Assembly: GCA_017311315.1 (NCBI GenBank) | Contig: CM029612.1 | Coordinates: 20,591,125-20,655,124 of the forward strand | Source of the DNA: Dendrocalamus latiflorus | Taxonomy: Eukaryota; Streptophyta; Magnoliopsida; Poales; Poaceae | Reading direction: 5' to 3' | Length of the DNA stretch: 64,000 nucleotides | In this document: positions 13,947 to 26,633 of the stretch, piece by piece | Position numbering within the stretch: position 1 is the first letter of the stretch | Layout of the letters: each line of letters opens with the position of its first letter | The notes under the pieces: generated by a model | The model's database searches: none | What the model saw: the letters and a program-made list of their open reading frames with translations, nothing else | What the model was told of the DNA's origin: nothing | Position numbers and translations under genes: made by a program

Positions 13947-14322
13947 TCCTAGGTCCACTAGCAAAAAATCTATGCTCTTGTTGTCTAGTAGACACTCGTG
14001 ATCTAACCCTATGCTCTTGGTATCCTATACTCATGTGCTGTTGAGCTCTAGCAAAAGAGTCATAGAAGTCATTTACAAACCTATGCTTGAACTTAACACT
14101 AGGAACCACAATAGCTCCATGCCTAGCTCTAGATGTACTCTGGACGAATGGCACTCCTCTAATGCCCTTCAAGGCTCGCACACACTTTCTTCGCTCATGC
14201 TTGTCCTTCGTGAAATAGAATTCGACTATGGCTATCCTTCTTCGAAAAGGCACATTGGTATTTAACCTTTTGAGATGTCTTACCTGATGAAGAAGAAGTA
14301 CCAACAATGCTAGATAGGGTTT
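13947..14322 (-). pseudogene. SIRE-like gag piece with decayed zinc knuckle
   Basis: The minus strand contains a decayed CCHC-like region (near YQCAFSKKDSH in one frame), followed by basic, Arg-rich coding-like sequence such as HKHERRKCVRAL-type text in another frame. This matches the order seen in SIRE-type gag proteins, with zinc knuckle after a long coiled coil. It is separated from the rest of the gag by the LTRs on both sides. Several frameshifts are present. Confidence 0.5.
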
Positions 14323-17300
14323 TGTCGGAACCCGGAGCAACAACTCATGGATCCTCTGTGTAAATTGCACTAGTTCAGGATCAGCTAGTGCACACAGTGA
14401 ACAACAAAGATAAATATCAACCATAATGACAATTATTTAATTTAAAGAGTACGGCCTTATAGCCAGTGTTTACATCATCGCACATTGGCAAATATAACTG
14501 CAAAAGAAACTGCGGAAGCAAAGCTGCAAAGGTGAAGCCCAAGCCTGCCCACAGGCAAACAACTGCAAGACGCGGCCTACTCGTTCTGGTCTTCACCGTA
14601 GTCGAAGTCGTCTTCCTCTGTGTGGAGATAGCAAGGTGAGTACAAACTTGTACTCCGCAAGTCACACGGAGAAAATGCATCATAATGATAAAGGCTTCAA
14701 TGGAAGGCTTATAGAGTTAGTTTGCATAAAACAACATTTAACGAAATACAGTAGATAGATTGAAATTGCTGAATTTAATACAATAAGTAAAACAGTACTT
14801 GTAATTGAAAATATTACCGTCAGTGCAGGCTCCGACCAAACACCAACCTATCCACGGGCATCCCACCCGGACCATCTTTTCCAAAAGATCTCGTATGGAT
14901 TCCATCCATCCACACGCTTCCACTGCGCAACTCTCTCACGGATTCCATCCATCCGCAAGGTTTTCATCTCTCGTGGATTCCATCCATCCACAAGGTTTCC
15001 AAAAATCATTTTTGAAAAACAAAGTCTAATCCATGAAAAACTTTTACTCAGCATGCCCATGACCGTGGGCACGGCTATCCAGGATAGATTATACACTCTG
15101 CAGAGGTTGTACAGCTTTACCCACAAGACATGATCATCCCGTTTTGCCACGCGAGTTACACACTTCCTTAGGTGTGCGGCGGGGAGATCACGACAAGGCC
15201 TTTACAATGCAAAGCCTTCAACCTGGCCAAGCCAACTCTAAGGTTTCACCCCAGTAAGGAATCCACCAGACCGGGACCCCCTCTTGAGCCTGAGTGAGAC
15301 TTCTCATGGCTACAACCACGCTCACCCAAGTGGGACTTCACATGGCACCAACCACGCCCACCTTCAACCTACGACTTGACTCAGGTTGAGACTTCGCAAA
15401 TTACTCAGCCCCATACCAGCCTTGTGGTAGTACGATAGGGCTTTGCAACAGTAGCTCACAGACCGGTCCTTAACTTGACTTAGTACCAACCACATACCCC
15501 TGTGCACGACAATCAACAACTGCGGCTCCGACCAACAGGGCATGTCTGCACCCACCCATCTAACCAATTGCCTAAGTCTAAACCAGTTCTTATATTTTGG
15601 TTTCAAAATATTTCATAAACCTCCTTGACTCACCAAAGTCAAGAGTACATATCATTTTATATGAAAAGGATCATCATTTTATGTGAAAGATATCCCAAAA
15701 CCAATATATCTAAGCAGGGCTAAGCATTTGATTTAAACTCTCTAGCCAACACTAATGTATTAACTAGAGTTTTAATCTAGGGTTACAAGGTATCAAGATA
15801 ATTCAAGGTCAATGGAGATAATAACAAGTAGGCATTAGCTAAATTCAAAATTGAATTGAATAATTGAATAGAAGTATGCATGCTGGATAATTTAAAAACA
15901 ACATAATTTTATTTTGAAAACTAGGATCAACATGATCAAGGAGTGTGACTTGCCTTGCTCTTCAACTTGGTTTGAATATTCGTCGTCGAAATTTCCCGAA
16001 TCGTCGAAGTCTACACGTGAAAATAACCCACCAAATTCAAATAAATTCAAATAAATTCAAATTGACTTTAAATATTTGAATTGAGGCTAGAAATGGATAG
16101 AGGAGAATTTTTGATGAATTTAGAAATTTTGAATGGGCTAAATCGGAGTTAAGACGAAGAAGAACGGGCTCCGGGAAGTTTGAAAAGAGGGGAAATGAAA
16201 AATCAGGATTTTTGGAATTATTTTCCTAAAGGAAAATCTGAATTATTGCGTCAGCAAGGAATTTAATTTTGGCTGGATTATTTTTCTGAAGAAAAAGCCA
16301 TTTATGGCGTCAACGGGCGTCAGCCCTGGGGTAATCCCATTGACATGTGGGCCCGGGTCCATGTGGATTGAGTCCATGGACTCGGGGACCCGGTGAGGTG
16401 GCAAGGGTGGTGCGCGCGGCTTGCGTGGCGCCGACGGGGTGGGACGGTGCCGTCGTGGCAGCCACGGAGCGCCACCTGCGCGGCCACGTGGGCGCGACAC
16501 GCGGGCATGGCCGACCGGCCGGGGAGGCTCGGGCCCGGGAGCTCACCGGCGCTCCGGCGGGTGGCGGCCGGCGGTGAGGGGCGCAGGAGGGAGAGGAGGT
16601 GCGGGGGAAGTCGGGGGTGGGCGCGGCCTTACCGGAGGCGGCCGGGAAGAGGTCGGCGGCGAGGAGGGCGGCGGCGGCGGCGGTGCTCGGGCGCTTCGGC
16701 GCGGCGGCGGTGGAGTGGCCTGGGAAGGGAACGGAGGGCAGAGGGAGGTGGGGCGGGTTGTGGCGGAGCCGGGGGGCCTTTTATAGGGCGGAGGGGGAGC
16801 GGGGCGGAGCGAATTGCTCGCCAGAAATGGCGCGGGGGCGGTGGTCGCGGCGGAATTAGGGGAGGGGCGAGGCACAGGAATGGGGGATTCGGGCGTGGGG
16901 ATGGCGGGGTTGGACGGGTAGGAAGAGGGAGGGAGCAGGGAGGGAGATTCAGGCGGCCGAGGGGGCAGCGGAAATGGCGACGGTGAACGCGCGGCCGGGC
17001 GGGAGGAGGAAGAAGGTGCAGGGAGGGGATGGTTCTGACAGGCAGGCCCAGCGCGTAGAGAGGAGGAGGGAAGGGGCGGCTGCCGGGTGGGGCCGGGGAG
17101 GAGGAGAGAGGAGGGAGCGGAAGTGCGCCGACAGGTGGGGTCGGGCGGTCGGAGAGAGATGGAGGGAGCGGGGTGCGGACGGGACAGATTGGGCTTGCGG
17201 GGCGACGCGGCGCAATCAGGGCCGACCAGGTGGCGAGCGGGGGAGAGGGGAAGGCGGGATCGGCCGGGCGACGTGGGTTCATCTCGGCCGTCCACTTGGC

Positions 17301-17803
17301 GACCAGAGGGGAGGGGAAAGGAATTTTAATTTTTAAATTTGATTTCAGATTTTCAGAAAAAGGCTAGGAAATTATTTAAGCCTCAGAAAAATATGAAATA
17401 ACTTCCAAAATTTCCAGAAAAATTCAGAGAATCTTCTGGAGACATTTGGACTTAATAAAAATACTTCCAATTAAGGTTGGTATTTAATTTTCATACTAAA
17501 AAATACATTTTAATTTCAATAATATATTTTTAAACTCCAGAAAAACCAGAAAACCAAATAAGAGCCAAATAAATCCAAATACTTAATTTAAAGTAGGATT
17601 TTTATAGAAAGTCAAAATATCATTTTATTTCATAATAGTTCTAGGTTTTTCTTAAAATACTTTTCAAATCCAGCTTTTTTTTCAAAAACAGAAATTCTGG
17701 GCAAATCCAAATTTAAAATCTTTGGCAACAAAATAATTATTTAAATTTTATTTTAATTATTATTATTATTATTTTATTTTTAATAAAAACTTGGGCTGTT
17801 ACA
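14323..17803 (-). mobile_element. solo LTR, Ty3/gypsy
   Basis: A 3481-bp LTR from TGTCGGAAC to GCTGTTACA with a perfect 5-bp duplication GGTTT (14318-14322 and 17804-17808). It is inserted in the gag of the older copia element. The block at 16340-17300 is extremely GC-rich and yields long overlapping ORFs in most frames with Pro/Arg/Gly-rich, low-complexity translations; I treat these as composition artefacts. A TTA microsatellite lies near 17757-17775. Confidence 0.9.
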
Positions 17804-19889
17804 GGTTTGGGTAAATCCAGCTGACTTGAAAATTATCTTGTTTGGCTCAGGTGATTTTACCCACAATTTGAGGATGGTGATTCTTGGAATGCTTAATAAA
17901 GTTGAACCCTAAACCTCTATGTTTGGCACTCACTTGTGATTGGTATAAGATCATATTCAGGTTCTTTTCTTGAGGTAATCATTTTCTTTGGCTAGATTGG
18001 CACATATGGTATACTCAATGTTCTTGGTTACCCTAACATATCTTTCTTCGTAGATAGCTACCTTTACTTTCAAAGCCTCATAGGACACGTAAGAAGCATA
18101 TTCAATCCTACCCAACTACTTCTCAAATTTGACTCCAAAAACCTCATGCATCTCATCTACATTATTTCCAATCTCAGCACAAAATGCACAAGCAATAGAA
18201 CCAATGGATAATAGTTTTTTATTTTTCCATTTATCTTCAAGTGTTTTGTTAAGATCTTGAATTTTATTAGTGAGTTTGGGGCAATTTTTACATGATTCAC
18301 TTTTAGGTTTAGGACTAAATTGAAGGAAGATTTTAGTGGCACTTTCCAAGTTTAGTTTAAGCAAAGTGCAATTATGACATGAAGAACCTCTCGCATGTAA
18401 GGCACCAGCGCATAAGCAATCAAGATCAATACTAGACTGCAAATGTGTTATTTCATCCTTAGCATCAATAAGTTATTTCACAACTAAAGAATGCGTGTCC
18501 AACTCAGAATGTAAAGCAAGGCAGGAATCATAGTTTTCATCATCAGGAACTATAGATCTAAACCTATTAACTTCTTTCTGCAAGCTTTCAATTACACAAT
18601 CCTGACTCCCAATTTTCTTGCACTTCTTCTCAAATTCTCTACCATAGTAAATGATCACATGCTTTATATCTTCGGTAGAAGGGCATACCTTATCCAGATC
18701 ACTATAACTGGAACTGTCATCAGATGCTTCCTCGATGATGCCCTTAGCGATATCCTCGAGTGCCATAAAGTACATACGGTAACATCTAGGAACTCCTTGT
18801 TGCCTCACCGGTCATCCTTGTCATCATCAGTCTTTGAGTCCACATCGTTCATGTTGATAGTCTCAAGAGTGGCAATGACCCAATTAACGAACTTACAGTT
18901 GTTGGGCTTCTTCTTCTTGACATCACAAGTTCGAGGAGACTTGTTGTACTCCATCTCCTCCATGTCCTTTAGCTTGGCGTAGTTTGCCTGAATATGGTTT
19001 GGCTCACCACATTTAAAATAGAAGAAGGGAACTCCTCTCTTTGTATTCCTCATATTGTGATAGGCTTTTATGAATTTGGTGGATAGGAAAGCTAAATCTT
19101 TCTCGGGTAGCTTATTAAGTTGCTCATCACTCAACTCATGTAAAGTAAGCAAGGAAAATTCTAAAGAGCCAAAGTCCAACAATCTAGAAGACCTATTCTT
19201 CATGGGATTAATCACACGTGCCATTGACTCTATCTCAGGGACACAAGCGATGAAATCAATCTCATGCATCTTCAACCTCAAGTAGAGCTTATCTATGGTA
19301 AGCTCACTCATGATAGTGTTGTTATTGATGGATGTAATCTTCATATCTTAAACTTTCACATCTAAGGCACCAAGCACTTGGCGTGCATTCTTAGACTCAT
19401 AGTAAAGCAAGCTAACTACATGCAAGTTGCTAGGAATCTTAGTGAACCTAGAAAATAACTTATCCAAATATTCACCGGGTATTTGTTCAAACTTGGAGTA
19501 CTCTTCCTTGAATTGATTCTGTCTCACTTTCTTGATCGTAGTACATCCCTCATGTTAGTTAGCGAGGGTCCTTTGGATCTCATGACCAGATGTCAAGTGA
19601 GGCACTCGATTAAACTCAGATCTATCAAGCCCCTGAATCAAGTAGGTGTGTGCATTATTATTTGCCTCCACATCCGCAAGATTTATAAGAGTGATATGGA
19701 CATCGATAGGAAAGACACAAGTTCTCTTAACTTTCTCCCAAATTGGTTGCCATGGGCTTGGATATAGGTTACCATCTGAGCCATCCAATAGGGATAGTCA
19801 ACCCCATCAAAGACTGGCAGCTTCGTGGAATACCGATCCGATGCCATTGCTCTTAGACTGGATAAGATCTATCAAGAAGAACTAACCGG
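17804..19889 (-). pseudogene. SIRE-like copia gag, main 5' part
   Basis: Minus-strand frames form a long, broken gag. Near the PBS (19555-19788) comes the conserved start region with LIQGLDRSEFNRVPHL and GHEIQRTLAN. Then come 18805-19344 (LTIDKLYLRLKMHEID, LSDEQLNKLPEKDLAFLS) and a decayed zinc-knuckle-like FKCGEPNHIQANY. Last are acidic and coiled-coil pieces at 18473-18808 and 18116-18442 (CKNCPKLTNKIQDLNKTLED). The order fits SIRE/Maximus-type gag proteins. No protease, integrase or RT is seen, so pol was lost or never present. Stops and frameshifts rule out function. Confidence 0.8.
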
Positions 19890-19901
19890 TCTCTGATACC
19901 A
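19890..19901 (-). other. primer binding site, tRNA-iMet type
   Basis: The minus strand reads TGGTATCAGAG directly beside the LTR start at 19904. It is a good match to the initiator-methionine tRNA 3' end. Confidence 0.8.
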
Positions 19902-19903
19902 CT

Positions 19904-22019
19904 TGTTGGACCTGATATGACAATCAGAGAGGGTGAATGATGCCTTCAAATTCAACCTCCTAATGGTATTCTAAAACTTTCACTCTACTAGCTACTAGAA
20001 ACTAGAAAGATCAGATTTGCTCACCAACGAAGAACTCACAAAAGCAAGGAAGCAAAAAGAGTTCAACTCCTCTGGACCAGTTGAAACACTACAAGGGAGC
20101 GGTTGGACCAACTGAGCGATTTGACCACCAGAGATGACCAGCCTCTGGTCGAACTGCAGGCTTGAGGGTGGTTAGATTGCACCCTAGTTCCTAGAACTAG
20201 AAATCAACTTGAGACAAAACCAAAAATGATACAATCTCTAATATATACTTTCAAATGATTTAAAACTTTGCACACACCTTACTGAGAATCCTAGGAACCA
20301 AATCCATCCTAAGATCATATGGATTTTGGCTAAAGTTTTAATCTTTTCTCGGGACAAGCAAGGTTGTACCAAAACTAGGCAAAACTTAGAAACTTGAGAT
20401 ATGACTTGCTCATGCGTTGAGGATAGTCAAGATGGTTCTAGATGAGTTTCAACATGCCACAGTAAGCAAGAGCACCCAAAAATTTGAGGCCAAAACCCTA
20501 GGACTAAGATATCACTAGAAGCGCTCCAAATCGATCCAAATCAGGTAACCTTTAATATTTTGCTATAGCTAATCCCTAAATAGATGGAATATGATCCTTA
20601 TAAGGTATCTCATTCACTCACACATTCTTGAAACCTAGCAAGATCAAGAGGGAAAGAGAGAGGGTAAAAACCAACCAAAGCATGTGCAAAATCAACAAGA
20701 GCAAGAACACACCATGTAGGTTGAACAAGATTAATCCATTACAACTTGTAAATGAAGGTTTTATAATCACTCCACTATGAAGAACAGAGCTCTCACAAAG
20801 GCACTCAGACAAAGCTTCCACCACAAGAAAGCTTCTCTCTCAAACCCTAATGTATGGATGGTTGGTTGATTAGCCTCATGCCTCCAACCCCCTCCTGCTT
20901 ATATAGATGGGGCAACTAGTACATATCTGATCCTAATGGATACTATTCATTAGCACAACTAGAAAAACCCGTTAACCCCCCACACACACCAGGTTTTATA
21001 CACATATATAACTTATTCACATTTCTCGAAGCACATAAGTCCATATCCACTAAGGAGCAAACTTTCCATACACTTAGCCTCCTCAGCACCTCCTTGAACT
21101 AAACCGTTCTCCTGACACCCTCCAAGCATCGAGGTTTTGGTCCTATTAAATTTTTTGGTATTTTGGCTTCCCCGCCAAAACACCCTCACTTTGACCATGG
21201 ATATCACCTCTTCCCCAAGCCTAGTTCATAGTCATCTCCTACTTTGCAAGCAATCTCCATGTCTATAATGTGTAGGTTCACCAATGGCTCATGTATCGGC
21301 AAGTCTCTCCATATCGATTTCCCCGACCATCCCTCATTTGCACTGACCGCTTCATCTGATGAACCGTTGCTCGAATCTTTCCTTTAACATCCCTAGTCTT
21401 TCCTGTGTATTGCTTGAGCTCAATTATCCTACCCGACTTTGTTGATCGTACCTCAGCTCATCCCCGAGCTTAGCCCCGGCCCACACCGTCGATCATAGTT
21501 GGCTGACTTGGCTCCAAGCTTTCTACACATCAAAGGCCAAGACATCATTTATGGACATGAGTTCTTCACAACTTGACTCACGTTAGCCTAAACATACTTC
21601 ATGCACCATGAATGCAATGACCTAGAACTCCAAAACTCAACCCATGACTATTTCCCACAAATATCCAAAACTCTCGGATATCTTCAGATAAAACCGGTCT
21701 AATCGCCATTAAGCGACCTGTCAGACTGCCCCTATGGCCGGTCTGATTGCTTGGATCGAGCACCTAGAAAACACATCTCTAAAAAAAGCAGCCGCCAATT
21801 AGAAACTGATCATACCGCATTGGCGGTCTGATCGCCAATCAAAGTCTGGTCACATCGGACGTACAATGAGACCACCTTCCTCACGGACGATCAGATCACC
21901 CTAGATTGTGACATCAACTCTGAAAACTTACGAACCCTTATAAATTTAAAGTTCAATTTGATACAATTATCAATTATTTAACGGACATAAACCATGGACC
22001 TTGTCAACGTGGTCCTACC
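19904..22019 (-). repeat. SIRE-like copia 5' LTR
   Basis: It begins TGTTGGACCTGA next to the PBS and shares the '..GAGGGTGAATGATGCC' start with the other SIRE-like LTRs. The outer end is placed near GTGGTCCTAC at about 22018, by comparison with the ends ATGGTCTCTCA (10500) and ATGGTCTAACA (47195). This gives about 2.1 kb, close to the 2.0 kb of its relatives. The outer end is uncertain by tens of bases. Confidence 0.65.
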
Positions 22020-22848
22020 GGCACCAACCACGCAAAAATTATCAGATATGCCAATCATGTCGCCATCATATCCACGTCCGGACACCAATCAATCCGTGAG
22101 CCACTTATTCTCGTCTCCTCAGCCATCTCCGCACGCCCACGTCAATGCGGTGGCGGGTCAGGACCACCGGCAGCCACGGCATCTTCAGTGCTTCCGTTGG
22201 TTTAACCACGGCTAGCTCTGATCGGGATTAACTACAGCACTATTATACATGGAGCTGTTTTGCACTGCAACGTTCTAAGTTCTTCATCTTGGAGCATAGA
22301 GATGTGGTCATATCAAGAATGTAGAGGCAGTGGCGGATTGATCTCACGAAAAAAAATTTAACTTTTTTGGATCTCAGAAAAAATGATTACTTAGGATCTA
22401 CGCTTTTCCCCACCTTGATCGATCTCACGTTAGGACAATGCCGACTCTCACGCCTTCGCCTTCCGCCGGGGTGGTATATCCTCGTCTGATTCCTGGGTTC
22501 TCTCACCACACCTCTTTTATCCATACTATACCTGACAACAAGAATCTTTTTTTCCCTTCTGCAGACTGTTAGGATGCATCTCCTCGTCCCGACACCTCTC
22601 GTCTGCTCCCTCATCTCTGCACGTGTTGACCTTTGACCTTCGTTTCGCACCAAGAAAGAACTCTCCTCTCCTCTTACTCTTCTCCCTCCAAGTTTTCCAT
22701 GTCGAATCGTAGAAACGTTCTAGAAATCGCGTCTGCATTCGCTTCGAATTCAAGAGCAGTTTACTGCTACAAGGCGTCGCCTTCCTTTCTTGGTTTCCCC
22801 TAATTTTCTTTTCTTGGAATCGGTGTTACTCCTAGTTGTAGGGGCGTC
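22020..22848 (+). promoter_or_regulatory. upstream region of the armadillo gene
   Basis: About 830 bp lie between the LTR end and the start codon at 22849. I see no convincing TATA box; the last 150 bases are pyrimidine-rich and probably hold the 5' UTR. 22020-22250 has short coding-like text (a 73-codon frame from 21994) of no recognised family. The retroelement LTR ends about 0.8 kb from the gene. Confidence 0.35.
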
Positions 22849-25800
22849 ATGAAGTACAAGAAGGGGCGCAACGCCAGCGAGTCCAACGACGACGGCTCGC
22901 CGAGAGGCGGCCGCGACGCGCCGCCGAGCATCCAGCTGGACATCATGGAGCACCGTGGCGGAGGCGGCGGGTCGACGTCCTTCTTCGAGCCGCGGCGCGA
23001 GGCCACGCCGGGCAGCGGCAGCGGCCACGGCAGCTCGGGCAGGAGCGGCGGGCACGAGCCGCCGGAGAAGCGGCTCACGCTGTTCGCGCTCCGGCTGGCC
23101 GTCCTCGAGAAGGCGGTGACCGGGCTCGGGACGCTCAACTTCGTGTGGGCCACCGTCGTGCTCCTCGGCGGCTTCGCGAGCTCCCTCCGCATCACCGACT
23201 TCTGGTGCGTCACCGTCATCCTCGTCAGCGAGGGCGCGCGCGTCTTCAGCCGCAGCCACGAGCTGGAGTGGCAGCACCACGCCACCCACACCTCCACCGC
23301 CGGCGGCAGGCTGCGCTCCAGCTCCCGCTTCTTCCGCCGCATCGTGCACGCCATCGTCGACCCGGCCGCCGCCGCCGTCACCGACGGCGGAGGCGACAAC
23401 GCGAGAGCCAGGGCGGCGCAGTTCCAGAGACAGATCGTCGCCTACATGAAGCAGCGCACCTGGCACCCGCCGGACGTGTCGCTGTTCCCCTACACCGGCT
23501 GGGTCTTCGTCTCCAAGAGGATCGGCAGGCTCCTCAACTGGTTGCAAGTGGTCTCCGCGCTCACCTGCGTCGTGCTCTCCGTCATGCGCCTCTGGAAGCA
23601 CGACTTCGGCGTCCAATCCACTTCCAACATGCGGCCGGCACTGCTGCTCTTCTACACCTTGGCGCTGGTCGAGGCGTCGCTCTTCCTGCTGGAGAAGGCG
23701 TACTGGACGTGGAAGTTCTCCTACTGCAATCTGCTCGAGCAAGTGAGCGCCGACTGCGAGCTCGGCGTGTACGGGCACGAGTCGCTGAAGCGCTTCTTCT
23801 ATGACGCCTACTCGCAGTGCATCACGGGTAGCATCTTCGACGGCATCAAGATGGACCTGGTCACCTTCGCCGAGGAGCTCATCCTGTCGGACTTCCTCGA
23901 GGAGCAGCTCATCGGCGTGCGCATCCTGCAGCAGTTCGCCAACAGCGAGGGCTCCGCGCGCCACACGCTGCGCAAGGTCGGCACGAGCCCGCGCTCCATC
24001 GAGCGACTCGTGGAGATGCTCAACTGGAAGAGCCCCGACGAGGAAGAGGTGCGCCGGTGCGCGGCCGAGGTCGTGTCCAAGCTCGCCGGCAAAAGCCAGA
24101 ACGCGATCCGCGTGTCCGGCATCCCGGGCGCCATCGAGTCCATTATGTCCCTGCTCTACACCGGCAGGCGCGCGCCAGCTTCCGCCGCGCACCCGCACGG
24201 GGGCGCCTCCGACGAGCGCGACCGGACCTACGACCACCTGCCGTTCAACCTGCTGGGCCTGCTCATCCTCAAGAAGCTCGCCAGGGACCACGACAACTGC
24301 GGCAAGATCGGCAACACGCGAGGCCTGTTCCCCAAGATCGTCGAGTTCACGCACGCGTCGCCGGCTCAGCTCCGGAACCCGCTTGCACCGGACTCGCAGG
24401 TACGCGCCGTGAAGCGCGCGCTCCAGGTGGTCAAGATGCTGGTGTCCACGACAGGCAACACGGGCAAGGCGCTCCGGCGGGACGTCGCGGAGAACGTGTT
24501 TACGGTGAGCAACCTGCGCGGGGTGCTGCAGTACGGGCAGCAGCACATGAAGCTGCAGAGGCTGGCCATGGACATCCTGACGGGGCTGGCCATGGACGAC
24601 AGAGCAAAGGAGGTCATCGTGGGCACCGGAGGGGTGGTCAAGCTGTTGCTGTCGATATTCTTCAATGCCGACGAGAGGGAGTTCGGCGGCGAGGCCGGCG
24701 AGGCGCTGGCGATGCTGGCCTTGGAGAGCGAGGCGAGCTGCGCGGCCATCCTCAAGAAGGCCGACGTGCTCAAGCAGCTCATGTCGGCGTTGGAGGACGA
24801 CGACGCGCGCCGTCTGAACGCGGCGAGGGTGTTGAGGAACCTGTGCGCATACTCGGGGGAGAAGCACAGGGTGCGGCTGAGCGCGGTGACCGCGGCGATG
24901 CCGGCGGTAAGCATCTTACTTGGCATCTTTCTTACTCAACATTGAACAGAGTTTTGCCCTTTCTTACCAAGTACTCCGTTTCTGAATTTAGTGGCGAGAA
25001 CTGACCAGCTTGCAATTGTGTATTTGGCACTTGGATCATCGCTAAGTATTTCACCAAGTTTTATCCTAACATTGACAGGGAAATGAAATTGACACCAATT
25101 CCATTAAAGCGTTGTGTATCACTGCAACACACTAGATAAAGAGATTATAAATTTAAGTGTGAAGAGACATCCTCTTTTGCAAAATCAGAAAGGAACATCA
25201 CTGATTTGATTGGTACTGCATCTCACTCTCACTGAAAGGGGAGTGGCAAAGTTAAGAATACGACCACCAGTTCATTTACTCTGAACATGAAACGAAGGTC
25301 GTAGCTTTTATAAAGGGTAAAGAAAAGCAACACCTGTAGAATTGGAAAGGATTTCATGGTCTGAAAAAGTTGCTCTACTAAATTACCTAATCAGTAACCA
25401 ACTGCATGAGTGTCCAAGTCACTCTGGAAATAGCTGATCAGCGTCACTTAAGTTGGAATTTATGCTGATCGGCGTCTCCTACCTGTGTTTATGTTGACTA
25501 AGCTTCTGCACATAGACTTTGTGATTGGCACTGACACACTTTTATTTTGCATCCAGGTACTGAAAGCCACCATGACGGGGAGCGACAAGATTCTCGAGGT
25601 GTCTGTCGGCCTGACGACGCAGATCTGCAAGTTCATCGACTGCGCGCGGTTCACCGCCGAGCTGCGCGGCGTCGGCTCCGACGAGCGCGCCTACGTGGAG
25701 CGGTTGAGGAGCATCCTGGGAGAGCACAGGTACCCGGTGATCAGGGTGCCCCGGATGCGGCGGTTCGTGGTGCAGCAGGCCATCTGGCTCATGGAGTCGA

Positions 25801-26021
25801 GCTGCGGCGACTACATCGCGCTGTTCAGGGAGCTCGGGATGCAGCGGCTGCTTGAGTCCATCGCCGACACCACGTCGGAGCTGGAGTGCTACCACGTCTT
25901 CTCCGGCAGCGTGGGCATCGGCAAGCACCGCGAGAGCTTCTCCGGCATCGTGGACAACGCGCTCGAGCTGCTCGCTGGCAGCGGATACGATGGTGGTGGA
26001 GCTCGAGCTGAAGAGGAGTGA
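22849..26021 (+). CDS. membrane-anchored armadillo-repeat protein (BLE2-like)
   Basis: Two exons, 22849-24906 and 25557-26021, give about 840 residues. The first exon ends at a GTAAGC donor; the intron ends TTTTGCATCCAG, and the phase-0 join keeps frame. Residues 1-75 are polar and Gly-rich. Predicted membrane segments lie near 93-112, 116-133, 230-248 and 262-285. From about 340 to the C terminus, Leu-rich helical repeats of armadillo/HEAT type follow (for example KRALQVVKMLVSTTGNTGKA, LQRLAMDILTGLAMDDRAKE, AARVLRNLCAYSG). The layout matches the grass family annotated as BLE2 (brassinolide-enhanced) or ARM-superfamily membrane proteins. The biochemical role is unknown; a scaffold at a membrane is inference. 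If the intron is retained, translation would stop at 24945. Exon 1 is very GC-rich, as in many grass genes. It is the only intact host gene in the window. Confidence 0.87.
24907..25556 (+). other. intron of the armadillo gene
   Basis: 650 bp, AT-rich relative to both exons, with a GT donor at 24907 and an AG acceptor at 25555-25556. No mobile element was recognised inside. Confidence 0.8.
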
Positions 26022-26338
26022 AATGAAAGATTGCTAGGACGTGCCGAAATGGGAGCAATATGGCATGGATCTTGTTTTGTTCGATCTCCTAATTAAGAGA
26101 CTTAAGCATTCTTCTTCTGTTTTGATTATTGCATAACACAATATGTTTTTCGAGAGAGGGTTGTCACTAGCCAATGGGATAGCGTGTAAAAAAGATGGCA
26201 AAAAAAAAGGAGAGGGTAGAAAGTTCAGTATGTGTATAGTTTCAGAAAGGTAGATACTGCCATGGTGGTATACTGGTACAGCCATTTTTTATTTGTATTG
26301 TACTAGAGTTATACAATCTGTGCATGAGCTCCATTGAA

Positions 26339-26344
26339 AATAAA
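26339..26344 (+). terminator. possible polyadenylation signal of armadillo gene
   Basis: AATAAA occurs about 320 bp after the stop codon, a plausible 3' UTR length for a plant gene. The 290 bp between it and the MITE at 26634 hold nothing recognised. Confidence 0.4.
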
Positions 26345-26633
26345 TCAAACACACGCATTATCGTCCTACTTTGTCCCAAAATCTTATATATGATACTCAG
26401 AGCATGTTTAGAGCGCAAAATTTTCACGGAAATATAGTGCGACACAAGGAATAGTTCAATTGGCGCAAGAATCTGAAGAAATTCCAACAATCCAAAATTC
26501 CAAATGGACCTTGTAAAAACCAATTTACAATACGGATATACGAATAAATTTCATATAAATTTTACGGAACCAACACAGTTCCTGTGGGAGCCAGAGAAAC
26601 TTTTCGCATTTGTGACACGCTGAAAACCGCTTA

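Noticed and set aside
16393..17295. Overlapping ORFs up to 250 codons on both strands
   Set aside because: All lie in the GC-rich part of a gypsy solo LTR; Pro/Arg/Gly-rich translations without domains.
22750..24867. 705-codon minus-strand ORF opposite the armadillo gene
   Set aside because: It is the antisense shadow of a very GC-rich exon; the translation is low-complexity (Arg, Ala, Val, His, Leu) with no domain, while the plus frame gives a clear ARM protein.
23145..25004. Other plus-strand frames of 203-315 codons across the armadillo exon
   Set aside because: Arg/Ala/Ser-rich frame-shifted shadows of the same exon.
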